DNA from: Rhynochetos jubatus
Taxonomy: Eukaryota > Chordata > Aves > Eurypygiformes > Rhynochetidae
Assembly (NCBI GenBank): GCA_027574665.1
Contig: CM050690.1
Location: 35,186,357 to 35,250,356, forward strand
Reading direction: 5' to 3'
DNA length: 64,000 nt
The notes under the pieces are model-generated. The model did not search any database and was not told the DNA's origin. It saw nothing but the letters and a program-made list of their open reading frames with translations. Made by a program: the position numbers and the translations under genes. Shown one piece after another: positions 39,816 through 64,000 of this stretch (the first letter of the stretch is position 1; every line of letters starts with the position of its first letter).

Positions 39816-41699
39816 TTACTTATGTAAACGTTTCTTCAATTGTTCTAGATGCCTTGCATCAGCATCCTGGAGAATTAATACAGTGGCTTTAGACTCAAGT
39901 GGATTATACTCTATTGTCATCAAACAACAGAGATCTATCAGTTGTTTCTGACAATTCTCTAAACCGTCCTTAAGCTTCACGTGTAAAGCTGGATCTTTTT
40001 TCAGCCTATTCATTTCAGGCACTGAAAAGCCAATCAAGCTTGTTAGAATATCATCAGCAAAATCTACTTCGAGGTAAGCTGAACCATCAGAAATTTTTGC
40101 CTTTATACCCCAGGACCCATTGCTGCTCGTGAGGTTTCCAGTGAGAGTAACAATAAAACACTTAACTTTCAGAACTGTAACAATTTCTGGTTTTTTTGCA
40201 AGGAGAAGAGAAATATATGTGAAAGGCGGAGAATCTAAATCTAAATGTGCCTCTGCTGCTCTGCAAGGAAAGGTCTGTGAATCATGCTTCTGCTGACCTG
40301 CTTCTGGGTAAATTTTTGAGAAAAATACAGGATCATTATTTACCAGCCTGCTGTCAGAAGCGTGCTGGGATTTACATCTGGTCCCATCTAGGTCTGTATC
40401 ATTCTGCCTTTCTTCAGGCAGATTTTCCAAATAATAATCTGCAGAACTGCAGGTCTGGTGTAAGCCCTCGTCCTGTGAAAAGCTACTCATACTATTTCTA
40501 TCTCCATCAAATATTGTTCTTCCAAAAGTATTTTGCTTGCTGGTAGCACCTACAGGTTTATATCTTTCATTCACATCATCTTTTTCACAAGTGCCAGTTA
40601 AAGATGAACTGCAGGAGCTTCTATATGTCTGTGGAAGTCTCTCAGTAATTAAACATGTGTTTCTGTTCATGACCACTGGTGGCACTTCTTCCAGCTCTCT
40701 TTGCATCTCTTCTTCCAGAAGTAAGTCATCTTCTGAAGGAAAGTCATTTAAAAAGCCATCATCGTATTCTATGGGAGGTGAAACTTGTTCATCGGAATGA
40801 GGCAAAGCACTTCCAGATTCCTGTAGCAAAACATTTTCAGTGTGTGCAGTCTGTGAAGCTGAGGCTGTACTAAAATTGTTGCTTCTACTGTGATATCCGC
40901 TTTCTAAAGATGTTTCGTTGTTTAAAGTAAATTCATTATTTTCATCAAGACTAGCTAAAAGCTCTTCATCCAAAGGGCCTAGAGTTTCTTCCAATTCATC
41001 CACAGGCCTCGAAACAATTTGGTTGTGACCAGCTTGTCCAACAGGATTAGGGTTTTCAGTTTCTCCAATTAATCTAGCAAGGACTCTTTCCTGAGAATAC
41101 TCCTCCAGGAGAACATCCACTTCACCCCCCAACAATTTCACATTTTCTGGTTTAAGCAGAAGGACCCCAAGACGATAAGCAGTCTTACCCTGTAGAGTGA
41201 TTTTTGTTCCTGGAGGAAGATTACTGTGGAGGACAGGCACTGGTTGATACTCCATGCCCTGTATTTGATGTATTCCATCAGTTAGTTGCAGCATCAGCAT
41301 TCGAGTAGGTTTTGCTTCCCAGGGCTTCTGGAAGGCCTGAGTACTGGCTGTTACTTCTTCATTTACAGTGTTTTTCCCTCGTAGCTTCTGTAACTGGGAA
41401 TATGCTGGCTGGCTAACATCAACCAGTGAATCAACCTGTATGGAGTAGAAGCCTGACAACTCTCCTTTGGGAGTGTCTAAGATGAAGTCAGGCAAAATGG
41501 GATATTCCAAATCTCTTAGATCGGTAAGAAGCCATTGCTCAAACACCTGCCTGTTAATTTGAGCTTGATTTAGGTTACTACCACTATTTTCTTCCTGGAT
41601 CCAACTAATACATGCTTCCAGCCATGTCAAAGGAACTTTAACGTGCCACGTGGATGAAAGCCAAGTTTCCACTCTTGCTGCAATGTTCAACGTAGACAT
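39816..41699 (-). CDS. RMI1: RecQ-mediated genome instability protein 1 (RMI1)
   Basis: Intact 627-codon frame without introns, close to the 625 residues of human RMI1 as I remember it. RMI1 is the OB-fold scaffold of the BLM-TOP3A-RMI1-RMI2 (BTR) complex; it stimulates dissolution of double Holliday junctions in the nucleus. The N-terminus has the helical DUF1767 segment ([20 protein letters not shown], ~18-37). OB-fold 1 follows (~70-215), with [17 protein letters not shown], the insertion-loop region [13 protein letters not shown], and [20 protein letters not shown]. The middle (~220-480) is acidic, Ser-rich and poorly conserved, with [15 protein letters not shown] retained. The C-terminal OB-fold 2 (~485-627) keeps [22 protein letters not shown] and [12 protein letters not shown], the part that binds RMI2. 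The start is chosen because the protein aligns from its first residues and a splice acceptor lies 28 bases upstream. Coding in one exon matches the mammalian gene. Confidence 0.97.
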   Translation of the reverse strand: MSTLNIAARVETWLSSTWHVKVPLTWLEACISWIQEENSGSNLNQAQINRQVFEQWLLTDLRDLEYPILPDFILDTPKGELSGFYSIQVDSLVDVSQPAYSQLQKLRGKNTVNEEVTASTQAFQKPWEAKPTRMLMLQLTDGIHQIQGMEYQPVPVLHSNLPPGTKITLQGKTAYRLGVLLLKPENVKLLGGEVDVLLEEYSQERVLARLIGETENPNPVGQAGHNQIVSRPVDELEETLGPLDEELLASLDENNEFTLNNETSLESGYHSRSNNFSTASASQTAHTENVLLQESGSALPHSDEQVSPPIEYDDGFLNDFPSEDDLLLEEEMQRELEEVPPVVMNRNTCLITERLPQTYRSSCSSSLTGTCEKDDVNERYKPVGATSKQNTFGRTIFDGDRNSMSSFSQDEGLHQTCSSADYYLENLPEERQNDTDLDGTRCKSQHASDSRLVNNDPVFFSKIYPEAGQQKHDSQTFPCRAAEAHLDLDSPPFTYISLLLAKKPEIVTVLKVKCFIVTLTGNLTSSNGSWGIKAKISDGSAYLEVDFADDILTSLIGFSVPEMNRLKKDPALHVKLKDGLENCQKQLIDLCCLMTIEYNPLESKATVLILQDADARHLEQLKKRLHK

Positions 41700-41727
41700 C
41701 TTCTTTTACGTTAAGAGAGTGAAATCC
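41700..41727 (-). other. RMI1: RMI1 5'-UTR part of the coding exon and splice acceptor
   Basis: On the minus strand the sequence reads GTGTTTTGTTCTAG then GGATTTCACTCTC and the ATG. The pyrimidine-rich AG is a good acceptor, so the coding exon starts at 41727 and an untranslated first exon should lie in the CpG island. I could not fix the donor. Confidence 0.65.
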
Positions 41728-42510
41728 CTAGAACAAAACACAAAAAAGACATATTTACTCTTCCAACACTAGCTAAAGCTATGACACATCTCTTGCTTGT
41801 ATTATATAGATTTATGCTCCCAATTCAAAGCTCAGCTATTCTAAGTGTGACGACACAGAAGCAATTTAAATTAAAAACAATTCAACAGATACTAAAAAAT
41901 AAACAAGCATTTCCATCATTTAAAGTTTCAATCAGCATGAAAAGTGTGTGCAGTTTACTCATCATGGAGTATCAGGAAACTATGGAGACTTCTACAAGCA
42001 ACTCAGCTTGGTGGCTTCTCCTTTTCTGTTGATTTAACTAGAAACATGCAACTGAAATCCTTTTGTTATGGATGGAAAGATAATGAATAAAAAGAAACAG
42101 AAGTATGTTGTTATATACACATCCTCTATTTGTTTGGGGGTTTTTTGTTTGGTTTGGGTTTTTTTAATTATTATTTCTTTGGGTGCTGCTGTTAGCACCC
42201 AGTTTACTTTAGAAATTGACTTGAGACATTATTCTCCCATTTCATGAGCACTGCTATAAACAGAAGAGACCCCACCTACCACAGAAACAAGCTGGGAATC
42301 TTTCAGCACTTGTATCACAGAGGTGACTTCTACACTCTAACTGGACGAGAGCTTTGTAACCCACAACAGAAAACTGGCTTGAAACATCTAGAGAACCAGC
42401 TCAGCGTTTGGCTTCAACAGCACCAGGTCTCAGCAGTCATCATGTCAGGAGTATCCGTGGCTAGTAAGCTCTAGCTTAGTTGTTAGTTTAGGAAGTTGCT
42501 ATGTACCAAT
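41728..42510 (-). other. RMI1: RMI1 5'-UTR intron, no other feature
   Basis: Unique-looking intronic sequence between the coding exon and the CR1 cluster. A 76-codon plus-strand frame at 42244-42474 resembles nothing known. Confidence 0.5.
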
Positions 42511-42964
42511 AGAACAGAACAGAACAGTACAGTTGAAAGGGACCTACAGTGATCATCTAGTCCGACTGCCTGACCAGTTCAGGGCTGACCAAAAGTTAAA
42601 GCATGTTATTAAGGACACTGTCCAAATGCCTGTTAAACACTGACAGGCTTCAGGCATTAACCACCTCTCTGGGAAGCCCGTTCCCGTGTTTGACCACCCT
42701 CTTGGTAAAGAAATGCTTCCAAACGGCCAGTCTAAACCTCCAGCTTTGAATCATTGCCACACATTCTAACATTATATGCCAAGGAGATGAGATCAGCACC
42801 TCCATGTCCCTTCTCAGGAAGCTGCAGAGAGCAATGAGGTCACCCCTCAGCCTCCTTCTCTCCAGACTAGACAAGCCCAGAGCCCTCAGCTGCTCCTCAC
42901 AGTACCTGCCTTCCAGTCCTCCTGTTGCCCTCCTCTGGATGCACTTGAGGACCTTCACATCCTT
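42511..42964 (-). mobile_element. Older CR1-like LINE, antisense, 3' portion
   Basis: The 3' end has an AGAAC-repeat tail (AGAACAGAACAGAACAG on plus) rather than the ATTCTATG tail. The body includes CTTCCAAACGGCCAGTCTAA and, on minus, LRALGLSSLERRRLRGDLIA. It is a different CR1 subfamily, interrupted at 42964 and resuming at 43564. Confidence 0.8.
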
Positions 42965-43563
42965 ATAGAATCACAGAATGGTTTGGGTTGGAAAGGACTT
43001 TAAAGATCATCCAGTTCCAAACCCCCTGCCATGGGCAGGGACACCCTCCACTAGACCAGGTTGCTCAAAGCCTCATCCAGTCTGGCCTTGAACCCTTCCA
43101 GGGATGGGGCACCCACACCTTCTCTGGGCAACCTGTTCCAGTGCCTCAACACCCTCTCTGTGAAGAATTTCTTCCTGATATCTAATCTAAATCTCTCCGC
43201 TTTCAGTTTAAACCCATTACCCCTTGTCCTGTCACTATAGACCCTTGTAAAAAGTCCCCCCTCCAGCTTCCTTGTAGGCCCCTTCAGGTACTGGGAGGTG
43301 CTATAAGGTCTCCCCACAGCCTTCACTCCTCCAGGCTGAACAAGCCCAATTCTCTCAGCCTTTCTTCATAGCAGAGGTGCTCCAGCCCTCAGAGCATCTT
43401 CGTTGCCCTCCTCTGGACTCATTCCAACTGGTCTATAACCTTCTTATGCTGAGGGCTCCACAGCTGGACACAGCACTCCAGGTGGGGTCTTACAAGAGCA
43501 GAGTAGAGGGGGAGAATCCCCTCCCTCAACCTGCTGGATACACTTGTCCTGATACAGCCCAGG
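42965..43563 (-). mobile_element. Younger CR1 LINE nested in the older copy
   Basis: Typical CR1 3' end (TAGAATCACAGAATGG) through to LPLYSALVRPHLECCVQLW, 5'-truncated at ~600 bp. ATCCTT occurs at both borders (42959-42964 and 43564-43569), a possible 6-bp target duplication or microhomology. Same orientation as its host. Confidence 0.88.
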
Positions 43564-44020
43564 ATCCTTCTTAAGCTGTGGGCCCAGAACTGCACACAGC
43601 ACTCCAGGAGACACCTCACCAAGGCAAAACACAGCAGGATAATCCCCTCTCTTGACCGGCTGGTCATGATGTGCATGATGCACCCCAGGACATGGTCTGC
43701 CCTCCTGGCTGCCGGAGCACGCTGCTGGCTCACACTGACCCTGCTGCCAGCCAGCACCCCCAGATCCCTTTCTGCAGGGCTGCTCTCCAGCCACTCCTCT
43801 CCCACTTTGTACTTGTGCCTGGCATTACTCTGTCTTAGGTGCAGAATGTGGCATTTGGACTTGTTAAATTTCATCCCATTAATCATAGCCCAATGCTCCA
43901 ATCTATCTAGATCCCTCTGCAAGGCCTCAGGAGAGTCAACAGCACCTCCAAGTTTGGTGTCATCCGCAAACTTGCCAATGGTGCATTCAGCTCCTGCGTC
44001 CAGACCACTGATACAAATAT
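43564..44020 (-). mobile_element. Older CR1-like LINE, antisense, RT portion
   Basis: Resumes the copy left at 42964. On minus: MKFNKSKCHILHLRQSNARH, ERDLGVLAGSRVSVSQQ, FALVRCLLECCVQFW. Ends near 44020, about 160 bases from the CpG island, so repeats reach the edge of the shared promoter. Confidence 0.82.
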
Positions 44021-44486
44021 ATGATTATTAGGCTGCCTACCTGTGCCTGGACGCCGTTTGAGCCCTTAGAAAAGATGACCAAGGAGTTCAACCTCCCTAC
44101 GGAGCGCAACGAAAACAAAAGTTACCGTAAGAACAGCTAAGAAAAACAGGTTTAGGTTAGGTTTTTGTCCAACCTGCGGTAAACAAACCCCGCTCTGCCT
44201 CCACGTCCTCCCCGAAGGCCCCCCGCTCCGAAGACACCGTGCAGTAACTTAACCGAGGCCCAGCGCCAGTCTGCCCCTCGCGCGGCGCTGCCTCGGCGGG
44301 CCGGGGCCCTGACGGGCTCTAAGGGGAAGGAGACGAAGCGGAGTGGGGGATGTCGCAGCCCCTCGGAAGGGCCACCGAGCAGGCGGCCCCGGCTGCCGCG
44401 GTCAGGGGCTGGGGAAGGAGGGGCGGGCGGAGGAGGCGGCCGCCCGCCGGCGCAGAGACCCGCAAAACCCCCGCGCGCCCCAGCGG

Positions 44487-44491
44487 CCAAT
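44487..44491 (+). promoter_or_regulatory. CCAAT box
   Basis: CCAAT within GCGGCCAATGAGAG, an NF-Y-type context, some 85 bases before the likely HNRNPK start. Two more CCAAT words lie at ~44,838 and ~44,882. Confidence 0.55.
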
Positions 44492-44522
44492 GAGAGTCTC
44501 GCGTCGCGCGCGCTTTTAAGCA

Positions 44523-44530
44523 TCGCGAGA
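44523..44530 (+). promoter_or_regulatory. TCGCGAGA element
   Basis: TCGCGAGA is most of the TCTCGCGAGA palindrome found in TATA-less CpG promoters and bound by BANP. A TCTCGCG half-site lies ~25 bases upstream (44,497). Confidence 0.5.
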
Positions 44531-44559
44531 CGTGCGGCGCCCCCACCCCGGCCAGCGAG

Positions 44560-44696
44560 CACAAGGCGGAGTTTTCGCAGGCGCCATTTTGTCTGCCCGG
44601 TCGCTCTCGCTCGCCTTTGCCTCCCCTGCGCCCCCTCCCCCCCTCCTCCCCCTTCCCGCTGCCTGCGTCGCTTCCACCGCGGGGCCCGCCGGGCAG
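44560..44696 (+). other. HNRNPK: HNRNPK exon 1, untranslated (5' end approximate)
   Basis: The C/T-rich leader GCGCCATTTTGTCTGCC... runs to GGGCAG|GTAAAA, a good donor at 44697. The transcription start is inferred from position relative to the promoter motifs. Translation starts in exon 2. Confidence 0.6.
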
Positions 44697-47374
44697 GTAA
44701 AAAAAGACCATCTGTCGCGACACGGGGCTGGGGGGGCACTGCCCTCCTGCCGGCGGCCGGGCCCGTCTCGCCCAGGCCTCACGAAGGGCGGGGCGGAGCG
44801 GGGTCCTCCTCTTGGGCCTGACGGGCGGCGGCATTACCCAATGGGGCGGCGGCGGGCTCGGGCAGGGGGGAGGCGGCGGGGCCAATCGGGTGGTGGCGCT
44901 GGTGGATGTGCGCGTTGGCGGTGGGGGCTGCTCCCCTTTCTCTCCCGTACGCGGAGGGGCCGGCGGCGGGCGCAGGTACGCGCAGCCCGCGGCGAGGTGT
45001 AGCCGGGGTTGGGGAGGAGGGGGCGCTGCGTGGGGGAATGGGGGGCGGGGGGGGGTGGGATGGCACAGGCCTGGCCCGGCCTTGCTGAGGCCCGCGCAGC
45101 TGCCATCGCGCCCCTTTCGGCGCTGTGGCGTGACACAGCCGTGCGAGAGGCCCGGTCCTCAGCTCTCGGGAGCCGCCGCCGCGCTCCGTGCCCGCCCGCA
45201 GGGACGGCAGTGGAACGGCGTGAGCGATGCACGGAGAAGGAGGAGACCGGGGTGTCGCCGCCCCAGTTCATAACGGGGGTAGTTCGTCTGCAGGCGTGGG
45301 GCAGGCCGCGGGCCCTAAGGGCCCCGCCCGCCCCGGGAGGAAGGCGAGAAGGGTGGTCGCTGTCTCCGCGGCGGCCCCGGGCCCTGCGGCTGCCAGCGCA
45401 GGCCGGCAGCGCTAGCGGGTGCTCTCCGAGGGCAGGGGAGAGGCCGCCGCCTTCGTGCGCCCGCCCTCGGTAACTCTGCCTGCGGCGAGTTGGGAATTAC
45501 GGCGGGCGGAAGGGAGGGCGCTCGTGGGTCGCGGCCTGCGCCGAGGCGGCCGCGGGAAACCGGTTGTGGAGCGCCCGGCGTAGCGGCCTGCCGATTTCGG
45601 GTCCGACGGCGGAGCCCCTTTCGGGTCAGGCCGCCCCGCTCCGTTGGCTGCGCGGGGGCTGCCGGTCGCCTCCTTTGTGTCCTCCCTGGGCAGAGGGGGG
45701 TAGATGCGACCGCGTGGTGGGGGCGGCTGCTCCGCCGCCGGCTCCGCCTAGCAGCGGGCAGGCGCCATTGCAGCGGCCGCCATTTCTGCTGGTCCCCGCC
45801 GCCCGGGGGTGGGGGGGAGGGGGCTGGGGCTGCGCGAGTTATGTAACGGCAGCCGGCCGGGCTCGCAGCCGCGGCGGGCGGGTGGGAGAGGGAGGGAGGA
45901 GGAAGGGAAGAGCCGCTGCGACCTGGAGGGAGCGGGGCTGAGTCGCGCCGCGAGAGACGAAGCCCTGAACTGCGTGTTACAGTTGACTTCCCGCAGCCCC
46001 GAAATTCTTGGGATGATTGGAAATAGAATAACCCGGGACCGAAAGGGCTATTTAAATCGTGAAAAAATCTGCCCGGCCACTCCCTATTGTCCCCAGCATG
46101 GCAGCGTCTGGCTGAGCTTTCGCTATCACTAAATCTGTGTGCGTCCGTTAGCTCCGTTTAAGTGCCTGGAAAGAGCAGCGTGTGCTGGGAAGGCAGTCGC
46201 TCCGCAGCAGCTGGCTGTACGCGAGCGTACGCCTCTCGGCTGTGCCTCTTGTTAGCCTGTACAAGCAGGGCAACAGTTGCAAATTAACAGCTGACTGATA
46301 GCACGATAAAATGGGTTGTTTTTTTTTCCTTCGTGGATACCAGAATTAGTGACTACAGTTGTTTGAGGCAATGGACATGAATAAAATACAAGGGGGAAAT
46401 ATGTGATTGTTCGGCTCTGTTATCTGTAGAAGCACATTTTTTAAGAGAATAAATATCAAAATAATTTCTTTCATCTAGAATTCTTTCTAAAGTGACTTAC
46501 TAGTATTCAGAGATCAACTTAATGAAAACAAGTCACAAATGAGATACCCGTTTCAGAAAATCGTAGTGAAGGCCATCTGCTTTTGAGGTTCTTGGCTCTG
46601 TGTGCGCAGAGAATTATATGTAACTACAGAGGATGGTGTTTAAAAAAAAAACCAACCACAGGTGTCTAGAAGTAGTAATTTGTCCTTTGTTCATCTATTC
46701 TACTTGAGTTGAAGGCGTGCTGCAGTCAGTACCTGAGAGTTTATTGGTAGAGAGTTTATAAAATTAATGCTGAGGGTTACCATAATAGGACTTTTTGTTG
46801 TTTAAATTGTTTAGATCTGAGCAGATTGCTGCATAGCATCCTTTAAAAAAGTCAGCCCACAACACGTAGCCTGTAACATGTTGAAAACAGGAGCTGGATG
46901 TATGTTCACTTTAAATGTATGAAATTTTTTATTTTAAGTAAATGTGGTTACTTAAAACCAGCACGAGCCCAAAAACTATTCAGACAGTAATTGTTTATCT
47001 CTAAGTTTACAGTCAGTCCTGTGTTTTTATCTCCTCTTAGCAGTGTGTTTGGCCTGGCTATGCTTTCTGGTTTTTTAAAGGGAAGCTTTGCAGCAAAAAC
47101 TGAGGTCAGAGCTCTGGGTTTTGGCTGTAGTGAGAATGAGAGGTGTAAGAGAGCAGCAGAGTCACAACTGGTCTATGTGTTGTTTTCATAGGCTCTTGAA
47201 GCAGTAGGCTGTCAGAGTTTGATCCCGCCCATACTACCTGAGTTTTTCTCTGCAAGGATATATAATAGCGGTAAGTTCCAGAAGCAGGCATTTCGTTTTG
47301 CCTTTTCCCTTTAGCACGATGTACAGCTTGTGTTTTCATAAAACAGATATACGAGCCTTGTTATTTTTCAACAG
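44697..47374 (+). other. HNRNPK: HNRNPK intron 1
   Basis: Starts in the CpG island and becomes AT-rich after ~46,000. The acceptor is TTATTTTTCAACAG at 47374. No repeat or RNA gene recognised. Confidence 0.65.
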
Positions 47375-47405
47375 GTTTTGTCTACCTACCTAAGAAAAAA
47401 AGGCA

Positions 47406-62442
<15,037 letters not shown>

Positions 62443-64000
62443 GTGAGTGTGCTCAGCCTTTTTTTGAAAACTGCTGTATTGATCAGGTTAAGTGACAGTG
62501 GGAACTTCTTCATCTTGAGTGTAGTCAATGCCAACTTGCACCTATTGAAAATCATAATGGTGTTCTGACTTAGAATTTATTGGCAGTTTGTCGTAACAGT
62601 GTGTCCTGTGCAGACAGGCAGTGTTAACAGCAATGTGGAAGTGTACAGCTGTACAGCCGAGAGAGGAGCTATTCTGTACCTCTTTTTGCCTCTTGCACAC
62701 ACCATTTTTGTTTGGTAAACAGTAACTTTCTCTATAACTGGTGCACTGTAGATGCATGTGTTTGGGATATATGTTTTTTATTAGCTTCATCATAATGTGT
62801 TTTTTCGTATTTCAAACAGCAAATTTTAAAAGTAGCTTCTTATTTCCATTTGTGGATAAACTATGATGCTTCACCTACCTGTGTATTTGAAAATACACCA
62901 TTTCATCGGATAGGTTTTGGGAAGGGACGTTATGGGTTTCAGTGGGTGTTCATGCTGTCTAGGAGATGGCAAAGTGTTGGCAAATATTAAACATCAGTTC
63001 TTAGGTTATGTAAACACGGCAGTGTAATTACTTACCTGCTGTCCTGTAGTCTGAGGAGGCAGAAATGATCAAGGAAATGATTATTTGTTAAAGCAGATTA
63101 TCCCAAAAACTGATCCCGTGGCAAATATCAACAAGAATATGTCTGTGTGTATGCAGTATGCTGCTCTGATGAGCCTCTGAATTAAGTCATAAGCAGAGTC
63201 CTTCACATTCTCATATTTTGGACTGCACTGCATGCTCTATTATGTTGTATTAAATCTGTATTGCTAAGTAACGTGACTACACACGCAGTGTCTCTGCGTA
63301 GAGACAGAGGATTACCTCAACTAGTCTGAATAGCTTCCATTCCGATCTTCTAAAAAAGGTAGCAGGTAAATAGTGTTTTGGGGAAAGTTGTTGTGTTACA
63401 ACTGCTGAGAACGAGTAGTTGTGTTTGGTTGGCCTTGGCTGGCTGTCAGGTGCCCACCCTGGTGCTCTCTCACTCCCTCCTCGGCAAGATGAGGGAAGAA
63501 AGCGAGGTGGAGAAACTTGTGCCTGAAAATAAAGACAGAGAGATCACTTACTAATTACCATCATGGGCAAAACAGAGTCAACTTCTGCAAGATCAGTTTA
63601 TTGCCACTTAAAAATAGAGCAACGTGGTGAAAAACAGAGAGGAAGACTAATAACACCTTTGACACGTCACTTCTTCCCAAGCTCAACTTCACTTCTTGAT
63701 TCTCAACTGTTCTGCTTCCTCTGCCATGAGTGGTGCAGGGCAGGTGGGGAACGGCAGGTTGCAGTTTATCATGCTTTGTGTCTCTTCCATCCTCATCACA
63801 CCGTTCACCTGCTCCGGTGTGGGGTCCCTCCCGTGCGATAGGTGTTCACAATCTGCTCAGATGTGGGTGTTTCCAGTGGACTGCAGTCCTACCAAAACTG
63901 CTCCAGCCTGGATCCTCTTCTTGAGGTGGAGCCTTGAGAGCACCTGCCTGGGCTCTCCGCAGGCTGCCGCTTCCTTCAGTGTACGCTCCCAGTATTGGGT
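62443..64000 (+). other. HNRNPK: HNRNPK intron 11, incomplete
   Basis: No further coding exon is visible; KH3 exons must be downstream. miR-7-1, hosted in a human HNRNPK intron, was looked for and not found here. Confidence 0.7.
63420..64000 (-). mobile_element. Antisense LTR, same family as 5,239-6,237, cut by the window end
   Basis: Begins TGTGTTTGGTTGGCC and reads CAGGTGCCCACC, CTCTCACTCCCTCCTC, GATCACTTACTAATTACC, CAAAACAGAGTC: the reverse complement of the corresponding parts of the LTR at 5239-6237, read from its 3' end. It sits in HNRNPK intron 11 antisense to the gene and continues past the window, so solo or full element cannot be told. Confidence 0.8.

Larger units (their letters stand above)
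44180..45970. promoter_or_regulatory. CpG island, shared bidirectional RMI1/HNRNPK promoter
   Basis: About 1.8 kb of dense GC and CpG in otherwise AT-rich DNA, between divergent genes. Known biology: housekeeping head-to-head pairs commonly share such islands. It contains the HNRNPK first exon, a CCAAT box, a TCGCGAGA element, GC boxes and long G-runs on plus (44,850-45,060). The many long frames through it on both strands are a product of GC content. Confidence 0.88.

Noticed and set aside
40247..40873. Plus-strand frames over RMI1
   Set aside because: Shadows of the intact minus-strand RMI1 frame.
42244..42474. 76-codon plus-strand frame in the RMI1 intron
   Set aside because: No recognised homology, no exon-like boundaries, single short frame in intronic sequence.
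44152..45846. Many long frames on both strands in the CpG island as possible genes
   Set aside because: GC-rich sequence lacks stop codons by composition; the products are low-complexity Arg/Gly/Pro/Ala and overlap on opposite strands.
62443..64000. miR-7-1 hairpin expected in an HNRNPK intron
   Set aside because: The mature miR-7 sequence was searched for on both strands and not seen; it probably lies downstream of the window.

Overview
The window looks like a piece of a bird genome, most likely neognath and most likely from the Z chromosome. It holds two head-to-head single-copy genes, RMI1 (minus strand) and HNRNPK (plus strand), which share a CpG-island promoter. This pair sits together on chicken Z and human 9q21 as I remember it. 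Nearly every recognisable repeat is of an avian type: CR1 LINEs with the familiar 3' end and ATTCTATG-like tail, and endogenous retrovirus LTRs of the kinds common in birds. There are no SINE-rich stretches or L1 elements. I recognise no tRNA, rRNA, CRISPR or bacterial features.

Layout. Positions 1-39,815 are intergenic, on the 3' side of RMI1. Within them are a ~1 kb LTR (5,239-6,237), a CR1 cluster (7,968-~11,990), a solo LTR (13,335-14,129), a nested CR1 complex (19,612-23,566), further CR1 copies (25,050-26,055; 28,424-29,850; a very decayed one at 32,990-35,105 carrying a recent 153-bp tandem duplication) and a solo LTR with a 6-bp target duplication (36,097-36,807). RMI1 is an intact single-exon reading frame at 39,816-41,699, with a 5'-UTR splice acceptor just upstream of its start. 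Its upstream intron contains one CR1 nested in another (42,511-44,020). The CpG island runs from ~44,180 to ~45,970. HNRNPK begins in it and fills the rest of the window; one untranslated and ten coding exons are visible (326 codons), and the last coding exons (third KH domain) lie beyond base 64,000. HNRNPK intron 10 is 7.1 kb long and carries a gutted antisense endogenous retrovirus (56,346-60,515), itself interrupted by a CR1. The next intron carries the start of another antisense LTR (63,420 to the window end).

How the genes relate. RMI1 is the OB-fold partner of BLM helicase and topoisomerase III alpha, acting in dissolution of double Holliday junctions. HNRNPK is a poly(C)-binding KH-domain protein of nuclear RNA processing and transcription. 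Their only visible link is the shared bidirectional promoter. The most interesting observations concern HNRNPK splicing: the exon for human residues 111-134 is not visible, a different exon replaces the second half of the mammalian shuttling segment, and the intron before exon 5 is packed with C-rich motifs. I found no previously undescribed system here; the remainder is ordinary avian repeat biology with some neat nested structures.
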